Of a stretch of 34,496 bases of DNA, positions 21,759 to 29,462 are shown piece by piece. The DNA lies in IMG/VR virus record IMGVR_UViG_3300010391_002558, positions 1 to 34,496 of that record; one strand, written 5' to 3'. Positions within the stretch are counted from its first letter, which is position 1. Each line of letters starts with the position of its first letter. The notes beneath the pieces were generated by a model. That model was not told where the DNA came from, did not search any database, and saw only the letters and a list, made by a program, of their open reading frames with translations. The DNA comes from a virus. The translations under genes were made by a program, and so were the position numbers.

Positions 21759-22163
21759 ATGAAAACATTCAAGTACGGTCTGGCGCTTTTGATCTTGGCA
21801 CTTGTGGCGATTGCGATCCCTATTCTGGCGGGGGATTTTTTGTATCCTGCGGTTGCGGTTGCAAATGGCGGGACGTATGGGACAGCAACCATTGGGAGAA
21901 AGACGGGTCAATTTACCCTGACCTATCTGATGGTGGTCCCGGACACGTTCACCACGGGCACCCTCAAATTGCAGATCCTGACAGATGAGAGCGCAGTGTT
22001 TTATGAATCGGGCAGCATAACCAGCGGAACTGCCGTAGAATTGGTCACGAATACGGATTCAAAGCCTGCCAAGCCCATTAAATCGAATTGGACGATCAAG
22101 ATGATCCATAGCGCAGCTACGTCCAAGACCACCAGTCACAAATTATATTATTTATTGGAATAA
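21759..22163 (+). CDS. Exported or membrane-anchored small protein
   Basis: A 134-aa protein with an N-terminal signal-like helix (YGLALLILALVAIAIPILAG, residues 6-25) and a beta-rich Thr/Gly domain (TYGTATIGRKTGQFTLTYLM, TFTTGTLKLQILTDES). It sits right after the capsid gene, where soluble head proteins are expected, so a signal peptide is odd. GGGAGG before the ATG is part of a family-A element. The extended upstream frame overlaps the capsid gene out of frame and is rejected. A terminator-like hairpin follows. Confidence 0.65.
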   Translation: MKTFKYGLALLILALVAIAIPILAGDFLYPAVAVANGGTYGTATIGRKTGQFTLTYLMVVPDTFTTGTLKLQILTDESAVFYESGSITSGTAVELVTNTDSKPAKPIKSNWTIKMIHSAATSKTTSHKLYYLLE

Positions 22164-22209
22164 CCTCTTTTCCCGAATCGCCCGACTCATCGGATCCCAG
22201 TCCCGGCAG

Positions 22210-22239
22210 CCCCCCTTGCGGTGAAGAACGCAAGGGGGG
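22210..22239 (+). terminator. Strong hairpin, likely terminator
   Basis: An 11-bp perfect stem (CCCCCCTTGCG / CGCAAGGGGGG) closes an 8-nt loop (GTGAAGAA). ACCTTATTTA follows, a weak U-tract. It lies after the capsid-region gene and before the head-tail joining genes. It could attenuate transcription to favour capsid over tail expression. Confidence 0.6.
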
Positions 22240-22250
22240 ACCTTATTTAG

Positions 22251-22289
22251 AATGGGAATTATAGGAAGAATAGGAGTCATGGGACTTAT
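22251..22289 (+). repeat. Family B repeat before head-tail gene
   Basis: AATGGGAATTATAGGAAGAA followed by TAGGAGTCATGGGACTTAT; an E-box follows. Confidence 0.7.
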
Positions 22290-22298
22290 AATTTATCA

Positions 22299-22309
22299 AT
22301 TGTAATTTA
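22299..22309 (+). promoter_or_regulatory. E-box core ATTGTAATTTA
   Basis: Immediately before the head-tail joining gene; TATAAT also occurs at 22287-22292. Confidence 0.4.
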
Positions 22310-22313
22310 TTAT

Positions 22314-22652
22314 ATGGGAATTGAAGAGACATTGACGGGGCTGAATCAATTTGTGCAAAGGCAACTGGGGGAGACGGTGGAATATAATGGGGAGGAGATT
22401 GTGGTTCTGATTGCGAATCAAAGCGGGGACAGGGAGGAAGTGGAGGTTGGGACGGATACGGTTGAACGAATGGAGATAACTGTTTTGCTGGGGGATGTGG
22501 CGGCGCCGGCAATCGAGGATGTGATTGAATATAAGTCAAAAACCTGGCAGGTAGTCAGGATAATCGAGATCTGCGAGAATACGAAAACGGCACGGCTGGA
22601 GGTGGAGAGGCGAGCGGGTCTGGAGGGGGCGAGGGGGGATTATAGGAAGTAA
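22314..22652 (+). CDS. Head-tail joining protein (candidate)
   Basis: A 112-aa protein: helix (EETLTGLNQFVQRQLGETV), then a beta barrel-like part (YNGEEIVVLIANQSGDREEV, MEITVLLGDVAA, IIEICENTKTARLEVERRA). The 'Y..G..IVVL....K..QVVRI' pattern and its position after the capsid suggest an FII-like neck protein. The start codon lies at the edge of a family-B/E repeat and no good Shine-Dalgarno is visible. Function assigned by context. Confidence 0.5.
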   Translation: MGIEETLTGLNQFVQRQLGETVEYNGEEIVVLIANQSGDREEVEVGTDTVERMEITVLLGDVAAPAIEDVIEYKSKTWQVVRIIEICENTKTARLEVERRAGLEGARGDYRK

Positions 22653-22681
22653 GAACGCGGAACGCGGAATTAGGAACAAAT

Positions 22682-23194
22682 ATGGGAGATAGCATTTTAA
22701 CAACACCGCTGGAGAATGTCCGGAATGGGATTGCCACTATCAAGATCTGGCAGGACTGGATTGAGGCTGAAGATGCGGAGGAGGCAGAAGCACAGATATT
22801 TCTCCGGGTGAAGGATATTCCGGATCTGGCAGAAATCACAAAGCCTTTTATTTTGCTCATGAATGGGGATGACTGGGTTTATGAGAAAATCGCACAGCCG
22901 GCGAGTTATGACATCACAAGCGGGAGTATTGTAATACGATTTACGGCACCGGTTTCGAGCATCATAGAGGAAGAGGAGCCGGAACCGGGAGAAGAGCCGG
23001 AGGAACCAAGTGAGGAAGAAATCAACCAGGCGTTTGATGAGCTTGTGGCGGGGATACTGGTGCCATTGACGCAGCTGGGGGAATACCTGGATATTCAGAG
23101 GATCATGAGGCGGGGGGGGAACCGGAGACCGGCGAAGGATCAGAAGGAGACATACGGGAATATAATCCAGGGAGAGTACATCATAGAGTATTAA
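22682..23194 (+). CDS. Structural/neck protein of unknown role
   Basis: A 170-aa acidic protein. The N-terminal ~100 residues are beta-rich (ILTTPLENVRNGIATIKIWQ, SGSIVIRFTAPVSSI). A Glu/Pro linker follows (EEEEPEPGEEPEEPSEEE), then a C-terminal helical part. No family is recognised. It lies between neck and tail-tube genes, so a connector role is plausible. The next gene's open frame begins immediately after its stop. Confidence 0.45.
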   Translation: MGDSILTTPLENVRNGIATIKIWQDWIEAEDAEEAEAQIFLRVKDIPDLAEITKPFILLMNGDDWVYEKIAQPASYDITSGSIVIRFTAPVSSIIEEEEPEPGEEPEEPSEEEINQAFDELVAGILVPLTQLGEYLDIQRIMRRGGNRRPAKDQKETYGNIIQGEYIIEY

Positions 23195-23224
23195 ATGGGA
23201 ATTATAGGAAGAATGGGACTTATG
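23194..23224 (+). repeat. Family B repeat at gene start
   Basis: ATGGGAATTATAGGAAGAAT followed by GGGACTTATG; nearly identical to the copy at 22251 for 21 nt. Confidence 0.75.
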
Positions 23225-23704
23225 ATCAGGGTAGTGATAAAAAAGCAGGGGACGTTCACGGATCAGAAGAAGATTTTGAAACGGGTTCTTCAGGAAGGGA
23301 TGGTCTTGATTATAGAGAGATGGCATGAGAAAAATCTGCCACAGCATTTTACGGTGCCGGGCAGTTTTAAATATGGATACAGAAGCAGGATGTTTGAGTA
23401 TAATAAACGGAAGAACCAGCAGAAGGGGCATTGGCGCCCTCTGGTGTTCACGGGGGATACGGAGGCGATGGCAACGGGCAGGATCATGGTCAGGGCAGCG
23501 GGAGAGAATGCCAGGGGGGTAATCAGAGTTCCTCCATACATCAATAAAAGCAATTTTGGCGGGGCTGGGAATACAATGAGGGATGAATTGGTGAGGATAA
23601 CGCCGGAGGAAACTGAGGAGATGGCGGGTATATTGGACGCATATATGACAGAAAAATTAAATCGAATTCCTGAAGGCGAAGATCTTTGGGAAGAAGGAGA
23701 CTGA
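23222..23704 (+). CDS. Tail-completion/neck protein candidate
   Basis: A 160-aa basic protein (IRVVIKKQGTFTDQKKILKR, WHEKNLPQHF, KGHWRPLVFTGDTEAMATGR, GVIRVPPYINKS). The 'G.W.PL..TG.t' segment and position recall virion-morphogenesis/tail-completion proteins. The frame is open from 23195, but those codons (MGIIGRMGL) are a family-B repeat. I choose the ATG at the repeat's end, with GGAAG upstream. The next gene follows 1 nt later. Confidence 0.45.
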   Translation: MIRVVIKKQGTFTDQKKILKRVLQEGMVLIIERWHEKNLPQHFTVPGSFKYGYRSRMFEYNKRKNQQKGHWRPLVFTGDTEAMATGRIMVRAAGENARGVIRVPPYINKSNFGGAGNTMRDELVRITPEETEEMAGILDAYMTEKLNRIPEGEDLWEEGD

Positions 23705-23705
23705 T

Positions 23706-24605
23706 ATGAGTAATCTTTTCGATCTTTATGCGGCTCAGGCTGCAACGAGCAAGTATTTCCGCGGTATCACGGACATGAATTTCAGGCCGAACAAGGAACT
23801 CGTCAAGAAAACGGCTGACGGGGAAGAGTCGCCGCGGTTTATAGCAATGAAGAGTTCAACGCCAGGGGTGGATTTGACAACGTTGAATGTGGAAGAGGCG
23901 CTTGATATTACAGGGGTGGATGGAGCGGAAGTGCCGGCAGAGCAAACTGCGATTTTCTCATTTTGCAAGAAGAGTTCATATCACGGGCGCGCGACCACGG
24001 GCGGGGAGAAATACACGTTCACCAAAGGACTATTTGTGCCGAGGACGCTGAGCGGAGAAGCAGGAGAGGATTCGGCGTTGCAGGTGGAGTTTTTCGGCAT
24101 TTCCGCGGATGGGGTCACAAGTCCCTATACCCGCAGCGCGAATGTCACCGCAATCACCCCCCTGGGTGTATCGGAGTCGTTTGTTTTTGGGAAATGCACG
24201 CTGGCAGCTGCTGCAATCCCCCAAATAGCCAGGTACAGGCTGGATTTTGGCGCGGCCATGGGCGCGGTCAGGTACAAAATTTATCCTGAAGAGATTGTAA
24301 GGGATGAATGGCTGCCGGTCCTGACTCTGTACACGCACGATCTGTCTGCGGAAGCCACAATCACGGAGCCAGGTGCTGCTGGGGAGGTGATCCTTTTCCT
24401 CCAGCAAAGAACGAAGCACGCGGGGCTGGCTGCAGCCTCGGCATCATCCCATATCAAAATCACGATGAAAGTGGGGTATCTGACAACGCAGGTCAGGGGC
24501 GGAACGCAGAAGGACAACAAGACCCTCGAGATCCAGATTCATGGGGAATGGGACGGCACGAATGTGGTGCTGGTGTATGAGAAGGATAAGGCGATGGAGA
24601 CGTAG
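23706..24605 (+). CDS. Major tail tube protein (candidate)
   Basis: A 299-aa protein, beta-rich with Ala/Gly/Thr-rich loops (FRGITDMNFRPNKELVKKTA, YTFTKGLFVPRTLSGEAGED, VTAITPLGVSESFVFGKCTL, HIKITMKVGYLTTQVRG). It lies directly before the tail-assembly chaperone pair and the tape measure, where the tail-tube gene always occurs in siphoviruses. C-ending codons are more common than in neighbours, second to the capsid gene. Position is the main evidence. Confidence 0.6.
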   Translation: MSNLFDLYAAQAATSKYFRGITDMNFRPNKELVKKTADGEESPRFIAMKSSTPGVDLTTLNVEEALDITGVDGAEVPAEQTAIFSFCKKSSYHGRATTGGEKYTFTKGLFVPRTLSGEAGEDSALQVEFFGISADGVTSPYTRSANVTAITPLGVSESFVFGKCTLAAAAIPQIARYRLDFGAAMGAVRYKIYPEEIVRDEWLPVLTLYTHDLSAEATITEPGAAGEVILFLQQRTKHAGLAAASASSHIKITMKVGYLTTQVRGGTQKDNKTLEIQIHGEWDGTNVVLVYEKDKAMET

Positions 24606-24635
24606 GAGAATATGGGAAGTATAAAAATGAAGGGA
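24605..24635 (+). repeat. Family B repeat before tail chaperone
   Basis: GAGAATATGGGAAGTATAAA; intergenic. Confidence 0.55.
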
Positions 24636-24643
24636 CTGGAAAT

Positions 24644-25327
24644 ATGTATTATTTTTTGGCTTTAAAAAATGAGATGGGGATTCAGGAGCAGATAGAGAAA
24701 GCATTGCCTCATTTGAAGGGGGAGGAGTTCAGCTTCAGAGAAGTCAACGGAGGCCCGGGAGGAGTATTTGGGGTGGTGGTGGGACCTACATCGGATGTGA
24801 TTTATGATCCTTCGCGGCAGGTATGGAAGGAAGGGAAGGATTATTTCATAGGCTGGGAAAAGGAGCAGGGCCAGCCAAAGCCGGAGGAATTGCGGAGAAA
24901 GGTTATATTCCCGGGGCATTGGGTAAAGCTCGGAGATGGAAATGAATGGCTTATTCCTGTGGCGCGGTATTGCGGGGGTGAAACCGGATTGGAGCGGGCA
25001 ATCACCATGGATAGGGATGGGAAGGTACGTCAGGAAATATTGGAGAAATATAAGGAATTTTATGAATATGCAGCATGGTATTTGTCCTGGATTGGGCTTG
25101 ATGGAGGGGATCCCGAAACGGTCAAGGACAAAACCGAGGCTGAATTTTATATGATGTGCTGCCGGATTTTGGGTGTGAATTATAGGGTGGGGGCAAATGA
25201 GGTCAGCGCGTTACAATTATTGACAAATCGGGTAGAGATCGAGATTATAAAGGCGCTGGCTGACTGGCCTTCCTGGGTTAAGATGATGGAGGCGATTAAG
25301 GAAAAAAAAAATTCACCAGCAGGCTGA
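24644..25327 (+). CDS. Tail assembly chaperone (gpG-like)
   Basis: A 227-aa, helical, charged protein between tail-tube and tape-measure genes. Its last codons are AAG GAA AAA AAA AAT, within a run of ten A. A -1 slip there enters a frame open through a further ~58 codons that ends just before the tape-measure gene. This is the G/GT organisation of long-tailed phages. The chaperone coats the tape measure until tail polymerisation. I see no sequence similarity to a named family beyond this. Confidence 0.7.
   Translation: MYYFLALKNEMGIQEQIEKALPHLKGEEFSFREVNGGPGGVFGVVVGPTSDVIYDPSRQVWKEGKDYFIGWEKEQGQPKPEELRRKVIFPGHWVKLGDGNEWLIPVARYCGGETGLERAITMDRDGKVRQEILEKYKEFYEYAAWYLSWIGLDGGDPETVKDKTEAEFYMMCCRILGVNYRVGANEVSALQLLTNRVEIEIIKALADWPSWVKMMEAIKEKKNSPAG
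25302..25311 (+). promoter_or_regulatory. Programmed -1 frameshift site (A10 slippery run)
   Basis: Ten consecutive A read as GAA AAA AAA AAT, so an A AAA AAA heptamer is in phase for tandem -1 slippage. The zero frame stops 14 nt after the run. The -1 frame continues as FTSRL-MTYRLWARG to 25485. Its place directly before the tape-measure gene is the canonical one for gpG/gpGT. Confidence 0.8.
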
Positions 25328-25485
25328 TGACATATAGATTGTGGGCGCGGGGGATGATTCCGGACTACGAACCTACCATGGCGGATATCATGATGTGGGA
25401 GCGGGAAGAAAAGAATACCGAGAATAGAAATCAGAGCATGATGTTGGATTTGTATGAGATCATGGCCATTGCGGCGAGGAGATAA
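25327..25485 (+). CDS. gpT-like frameshift extension of tail chaperone
   Basis: The part of the -1 frame after the gpG stop encodes MTYRLWARGMIPDYEPTMAD, IMMWEREEKNTENRNQSMML and a helical end. It can also start at an ATG overlapping the gpG stop (TGATG), but there is no good ribosome-binding site. I therefore read it mainly as the T domain of a G-T fusion, which in lambda binds the tail-tube protein. Confidence 0.65.
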   Translation: MTYRLWARGMIPDYEPTMADIMMWEREEKNTENRNQSMMLDLYEIMAIAARR

Positions 25486-25489
25486 CATA

Positions 25490-25510
25490 AAATAGGAATT
25501 ATGAAATGGG
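25490..25510 (+). repeat. Family B repeat (short) before tape measure
   Basis: AAATAGGAATTATGAAATGG; supplies the tape-measure ATG. Confidence 0.5.
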
Positions 25511-27284
25511 ATATATATCGCTACAATTGACGGCGAAGGATGCGCAGGCGGTAGAAGCCTTCATTAGGCTCTCGGATGCGGAGCGGAGGGCATTGCTCGA
25601 GGCGAAGAGACTCGAGGGGCAATTCCAAACAACTGGCCAGGCTGGGAAAAGGACCGGGGATGATGTGTCCGGGGGGTTTGATATTGCCGGACTAAGCGCT
25701 GGGAAACTCATGGGATTATTGGGCGTGGGCGGCGGGGTGATGGGAATCCTCATGAAAATAAGGGATGAAGTGAAGCAATTCATCCAGGAAGTCACTCAGC
25801 TGGGCCAGGTGGCAGACCAGGTCATGGACAAAACCATGAATGCGGCTCGAGAGATGCCGGGGGAATTGGGGGCAAACAAGAAATTTATTGACGAAATGGT
25901 TGATTGGTCAAGGAAAGCGCAAGCGCCGGTGTTGAGGGAGGATGTCCTGGGGGCGGTTGGGGCATTTGCGAAAGCGGCGGGCGATCAAGGCACGCAGGAG
26001 AGTATGAGGGAGAGCGTGCAGAGCGCCCTCCTCCAGCCTCAGAGATATAAGCCGGATGTATTTGCGGGGATCCAGGGAACGCTGGCTCAGGTATTCGGGG
26101 CGGAAGCATTAAAGCGGAGGGGAGATATTGATGACCTCACTGCATTTATAATCGAGCAAGGCCCGGAAAAAGCAGCGCGCATCCAGGAGGGATTGAGGAC
26201 TGCAAAGACAGCGGGAGTGGCGGGGTTCAGTCCGGAGGAGACTTTAGCCTGGATGATGGCAGGGCAAGAGACGGGCGGGGGAAAGGGGATTGAGGGATTT
26301 TTACGAATGCTGGCGGAACCTCAGCAGGTTGGGAAGTATCAGGCAAAAGCTTCCGCTGAAGAGGTGCTGGGAAAGCCGGAGATGCTCAAGCAGCTCAGAG
26401 AGGGCGCGCAACTTAGAAAGGATGTTTTCGGCAAAGAAATTTCAAACAAAGATTTAGAAGAATGGCTGATGCAAGGGCTTCCTCCAGAGAAGAGGCGGGA
26501 GGCGGCATTCGAGGGGAAGCTTGATCTCGACCTCATATTGGGAAATAAAGGGGTTCTGGTTCCGAAGGTTATTGAGAAATATAAGGAAAATTTAGCTCAG
26601 ATCAAGGAGGCAGAGAAGACTGATTTATTTGCCAGGAAACTGAAGGAGGGCGTGGCGCCGGAGTATCTGGAAAAAAAGAGACAGGATCAGGAGATCGAGC
26701 GGATTACGGAGAAGCGGGCAGATGAGGAAGAAAAAAAAGCGGATCTCATGAAACTCATTGCGGCGTATCAGGAGGAAAATCGGGCGGTGGAGAAAAAAGG
26801 GCCGTTCGGGTTGGATTTCCTCAAACCGGATATGCTGACATTGTTTGAGACCAATCTCGCGACGATGTCGGATCTGGGGATCAAGGAAATTTCAGAAAAA
26901 GAATTATGGCAGGCAGCATTGAGATCGAGCCATGAGCCGGGGAAATGGGCAAAATATGCGCATCAAAAAGGGATGTATGATTATGGGACTCCCCAGCAGA
27001 TTTATGAGGCGAGTATTCCTCCAACAGATCTGAGGAGCGATGTTTATCGTTTCCCGGGAGAGCCGGTCAGGGAATCTCCATATCTGGAGCAATTCAAACA
27101 AGTGCCGCGGGCGCGGAAAACAACAGAAGAGACTACTGCGACATACGCAGAGAGAACCAGGGAAGGGACGTTTTTGAGCAAACCAACGGAAGAATCTTTG
27201 CAAGAGATGAGGCGTATTTCCAGGGCGCTTATGGAAGCGAATACGATTGGGACATTTGCGCGTATGCTGGCGCCGATATTTTAA
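25506..27284 (+). CDS. Tape measure protein
   Basis: A 592-aa protein, the third longest coding frame here once terminase is counted. The N-terminal helix AKDAQAVEAFIRLSDAERRA is followed by a Gly/Ala hydrophobic stretch (SAGKLMGLLGVGGGVMGILM), typical of membrane-interacting segments. A long helical region and an extended coiled coil follow (DQEIERITEKRADEEEKKAD). It sits right after the G/GT pair. At roughly 0.15 nm per residue it would set a tail of about 90 nm, a family rule of thumb. The ATG follows a family-B unit. Confidence 0.85.
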   Translation: MGYISLQLTAKDAQAVEAFIRLSDAERRALLEAKRLEGQFQTTGQAGKRTGDDVSGGFDIAGLSAGKLMGLLGVGGGVMGILMKIRDEVKQFIQEVTQLGQVADQVMDKTMNAAREMPGELGANKKFIDEMVDWSRKAQAPVLREDVLGAVGAFAKAAGDQGTQESMRESVQSALLQPQRYKPDVFAGIQGTLAQVFGAEALKRRGDIDDLTAFIIEQGPEKAARIQEGLRTAKTAGVAGFSPEETLAWMMAGQETGGGKGIEGFLRMLAEPQQVGKYQAKASAEEVLGKPEMLKQLREGAQLRKDVFGKEISNKDLEEWLMQGLPPEKRREAAFEGKLDLDLILGNKGVLVPKVIEKYKENLAQIKEAEKTDLFARKLKEGVAPEYLEKKRQDQEIERITEKRADEEEKKADLMKLIAAYQEENRAVEKKGPFGLDFLKPDMLTLFETNLATMSDLGIKEISEKELWQAALRSSHEPGKWAKYAHQKGMYDYGTPQQIYEASIPPTDLRSDVYRFPGEPVRESPYLEQFKQVPRARKTTEETTATYAERTREGTFLSKPTEESLQEMRRISRALMEANTIGTFARMLAPIF

Positions 27285-27285
27285 A

Positions 27286-27317
27286 ATATGGGAATTATGT
27301 GATGGATGGGAATTATG
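27286..27317 (+). repeat. Family B repeat before minor tail gene
   Basis: ATATGGGAATTATGTGATGG followed by ATGGGAATTATG; two identical ATGGGAATTATG units. Confidence 0.7.
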
Positions 27318-27731
27318 ACACTTGTATGGAATAATGTGACGTTTACGGTTTGGCATCATGTAATCGAGCGGCGGCCGCGGAAGCCGGTGGAGAAGAATAT
27401 TGCATACGCAAATTGCCGGGGACGGGAAGTTGTGAATATGGGGAGCGGGATTGACAGGGAAACGAGCAAGATGATCGCTTTTGGGACAGAGGGGGACAAG
27501 CGGAATTGTTTGAGGGAGAGTTCGAGCAGCGCGGTAGCTGCAAAAATTGCGGAGATCGAGAGCAAATATCAGGCAGGCGGTGATGCGACTCTTACATTCG
27601 ATGGGGAAACGCATACACATATGCTGCTGGATGATTTTGCTTGCATTGGGGATATTCATCCCTTGAAATCCGGGGCGACAACGTATTGGGTATGCGAGGT
27701 CAGGATGGTGTTCAGGGAAGAGTATAGTTAA
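27306..27731 (+). CDS. Minor tail protein (candidate)
   Basis: A ~140-aa beta/alpha protein (WNNVTFTVWHHVIERRPRKP, YANCRGREVVNMGSGIDRET, YWVCEVRMVFREEY) after the tape measure, where lambda-type phages carry tail-tip genes. No family is recognised. The start may be this ATG or the one three codons later. Both ATGs belong to a family-B repeat, and the GGGA of the repeat is the only Shine-Dalgarno-like sequence. Confidence 0.5.
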   Translation: MGIMTLVWNNVTFTVWHHVIERRPRKPVEKNIAYANCRGREVVNMGSGIDRETSKMIAFGTEGDKRNCLRESSSSAVAAKIAEIESKYQAGGDATLTFDGETHTHMLLDDFACIGDIHPLKSGATTYWVCEVRMVFREEYS

Positions 27732-27767
27732 ATGGACGGTATAGACGGTATGGACAGAATGGACGGT
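27731..27767 (+). repeat. Family C repeat before a virion gene
   Basis: ATGGACGGTATAGACGGTAT followed by GGACAGAATGGACGG; it fills the intergenic gap. Confidence 0.7.
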
Positions 27768-27772
27768 GAATA

Positions 27773-28432
27773 ATGAAGAAATTTTTGGATGATATAAGCC
27801 CGGATCTGGTGCTTGTGACTGATGAGCGGGTGCAGGTTACTCAGGCGGTGACGATTGGGGGGGATCCGTTTTTCGAGGGATGGTTTTTTGGAACCACAGA
27901 TTACAGGATCAAGGGAACACAGGATGATATAGGGTTATGGACAGCAATTGTGAAAGGCGGGACGCAGTATGATATTATGCTGGAAGGGACACCGGGCGTG
28001 GGGGAGGCTCTGCTGGATCTGGATAACAGCAGGATCATCTGTTCAAGCGCTGTTTGTTTATATATGTGCTATTATGATTTTTGTCGAAATTTCAAATACT
28101 TCGAGTTGGGGACAGAGATTCAGATTCCGGTGGTCGGGATGGTGAATTGTGGAAGCGATAAAATCATTTATCAGCGGGTAATAGATCTCCCCACGCGATT
28201 CATTGCGGGGCGGGCGATTGGGGAGAACAACGCAGAGGATAATGTGCCATTCAAAATATATAATCTTACAACAGGATATTATAAAAGCATAAATATTCTG
28301 ACTGGGAATCGTGAGGCTCAGGCGGATTTTGGGGATGGCATAGAGTTCCAGCCTGGGGATGTGCAGAAATTGACGATACAGACGAATACGGGGAATTTCG
28401 TTAATCCCAGGGTGATGTTGCAGGTGGGATAG
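27773..28432 (+). CDS. Virion protein of unknown role (distal tail candidate)
   Basis: A 219-aa, beta-rich protein (TDERVQVTQAVTIGGDPFFE, LMCYY-like Cys-rich middle CSSAVCLYMCYYDFC, FVNPRVMLQVG end). No signature is recognised. It follows the tape-measure block and precedes fibre and hub genes, which suggests distal-tail structure. The ATG is preceded by a family-C repeat ending in GGACGG and TAATG; the Shine-Dalgarno is weak. Confidence 0.45.
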   Translation: MKKFLDDISPDLVLVTDERVQVTQAVTIGGDPFFEGWFFGTTDYRIKGTQDDIGLWTAIVKGGTQYDIMLEGTPGVGEALLDLDNSRIICSSAVCLYMCYYDFCRNFKYFELGTEIQIPVVGMVNCGSDKIIYQRVIDLPTRFIAGRAIGENNAEDNVPFKIYNLTTGYYKSINILTGNREAQADFGDGIEFQPGDVQKLTIQTNTGNFVNPRVMLQVG

Positions 28433-28450
28433 GGAAGGAAGGATACGAAT

Positions 28451-28478
28451 GTGAGTTATGGGAAATATGGGAAGTATG
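28451..28478 (+). repeat. Family B repeat after virion gene
   Basis: GTGAGTTATGGGAAATATGG followed by GAAGTATG; almost identical to the copy at 19754. Confidence 0.7.
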
Positions 28479-28516
28479 CAGAATTTTAATTTAGAATAAA
28501 ACCCTGCCTTTGATTT

Positions 28517-28675
28517 TTATAAACCTCTTTCTTTTAAAGATTTCTCGGCGTCATTGAGGATTGTGCGGCGGATATATTCTGCAAGGGTCGAATAATTTTT
28601 TCTTTTCTGGGTTGCGATATGGATTTTCTCCTTTATATTACTTATTTTCTGCTTCAATCCGGGCGGCTTCTGCAT
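28517..28675 (-). CDS. Small basic protein, start uncertain
   Basis: The reading frame encodes KRKNYSTLAEYIRRTILNDA then EKSLKERGL, an amphipathic helix pair reminiscent of CopG/ParD-type proteins, though too short to be sure. From the ATG used here it is 52 aa and overlaps the 3' end of the next minus-strand gene. However, AAGGAG is placed 9 nt before an ATC codon (28618). A mutated or non-ATG start giving 33 aa is possible. Confidence 0.3.
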   Translation of the reverse strand: MQKPPGLKQKISNIKEKIHIATQKRKNYSTLAEYIRRTILNDAEKSLKERGL

Positions 28676-29252
28676 CGAGGCGATTTGCTTTAGCGAAGCA
28701 TTCATCCCGGCGTTTTTCTTGCCCTTCTGGGGATATCCAGCCATCAGCATCATAAGTCATTGCGCCGCGTCCGAGGTGGCGCTGATGTTCTGCCTGGGAA
28801 TGAAGATTCGAGGCATGTTCAAGGGCAGCTGCTTTGGGATATTTAACACGCCATTCTTTGAGTCGGCGATCTGCCTCAATCCTCATGCGGATTGGGCCAG
28901 AAACATTATCCTCGGATTGAGAATTGGCGAGGCGTTCTGCCTTTTCATAGAGGTGATGGATGGCAGCGCGCTCGATATTTGCAGGATCACTTTGAAAAGC
29001 GGAGATTTCGGATTTGCGATCTTTGATGGCTTTTTCGATGGCGGAACGCATTTCATTGGGCAGGCAAAGCAGGGGGACTTTTTTGATATTTTTACCAGTA
29101 CGATAAACACAAAACCAATCATCTGGATTCTCTCCCATTTTTCGGAGCGCATTGGGAACATTATCGGGAAGGATCCCGGAAAATTCTTCCTGTCCCCAGA
29201 TACCGTAAGGATTTTTCACCTTTTGCGGAGGAAACAATAATCGAATCTCCAT
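28638..29252 (-). CDS. Minus-strand accessory protein (moron), 5' end probably frameshifted
   Basis: A 204-aa charged protein (NPYGIWGQEEFSGILPDNVP, NPDDWFCVYRTGKNIKKVPL) with a helical C-terminal half (SNLHSQAEHQRHLGRGAMTY, CFAKANRLDAEAARIEAENK). No family is recognised. It is transcribed against the late operon. The start ATG has no ribosome-binding site. A better-initiated frame (29161-29298) overlaps its 5' end, and joining the two across GGTGAAAAATCC would give a natural N-terminus. Confidence 0.5.
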   Translation of the reverse strand: MEIRLLFPPQKVKNPYGIWGQEEFSGILPDNVPNALRKMGENPDDWFCVYRTGKNIKKVPLLCLPNEMRSAIEKAIKDRKSEISAFQSDPANIERAAIHHLYEKAERLANSQSEDNVSGPIRMRIEADRRLKEWRVKYPKAAALEHASNLHSQAEHQRHLGRGAMTYDADGWISPEGQEKRRDECFAKANRLDAEAARIEAENK

Positions 29253-29298
29253 CTACCCAGGCTTGGCGGGTTTCGCTTTTGAAGATTTCTTTTTTCAT
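29161..29298 (-). CDS. Overlapping 45-aa frame, likely true N-terminus of the minus-strand gene
   Basis: Encodes MKKEIFKSETRQAWVDGDSI then IVSSAKGEK, with AAGGAG 7 nt before the ATG, the best initiation signal in this region. After SSAKGEK the text becomes unconvincing. One base change in the AAAAA run (about 29215) would switch to NPYGIWGQEEFSG in the longer frame. Likely one gene split by an indel. Confidence 0.45.
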   Translation of the reverse strand: MKKEIFKSETRQAWVDGDSIIVSSAKGEKSLRYLGTGRIFRDPSR

Positions 29299-29401
29299 CT
29301 TGAGGCTCCTTTCGAGCTAAAAATCTATATCGGTTATATATCTATTGTATATCTGACGGGACTTCGGCGCGACAAGTGGGAAGTATGAGTAATGGGGAAA
29401 T

Positions 29402-29415
29402 ATTGTAATTTAGAG
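29402..29415 (+). promoter_or_regulatory. E-box variant ATTGTAATTTAGAG
   Basis: Upstream of the 17-bp hairpin and the fibre gene. One difference from the 16704/18843 14-mer. Confidence 0.45.
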
Positions 29416-29425
29416 TATGGGCATA

Positions 29426-29462
29426 GCCCTCCATAGCTCCGCGGGGCGGAGCTATGGAGGGC
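29426..29462 (+). repeat. Family A element, perfect 17-bp hairpin
   Basis: GCCCTCCATAGCTCCGC pairs perfectly with GCGGAGCTATGGAGGGC across a GGG loop. AAGGAG and the fibre-gene ATG follow within 11 nt. Confidence 0.85.

Noticed and set aside
24644-25327. Assembly error as explanation for the A10 run
   Set aside because: The run keeps both frames meaningful exactly at the conserved G/GT position, so programmed slippage is the better explanation.
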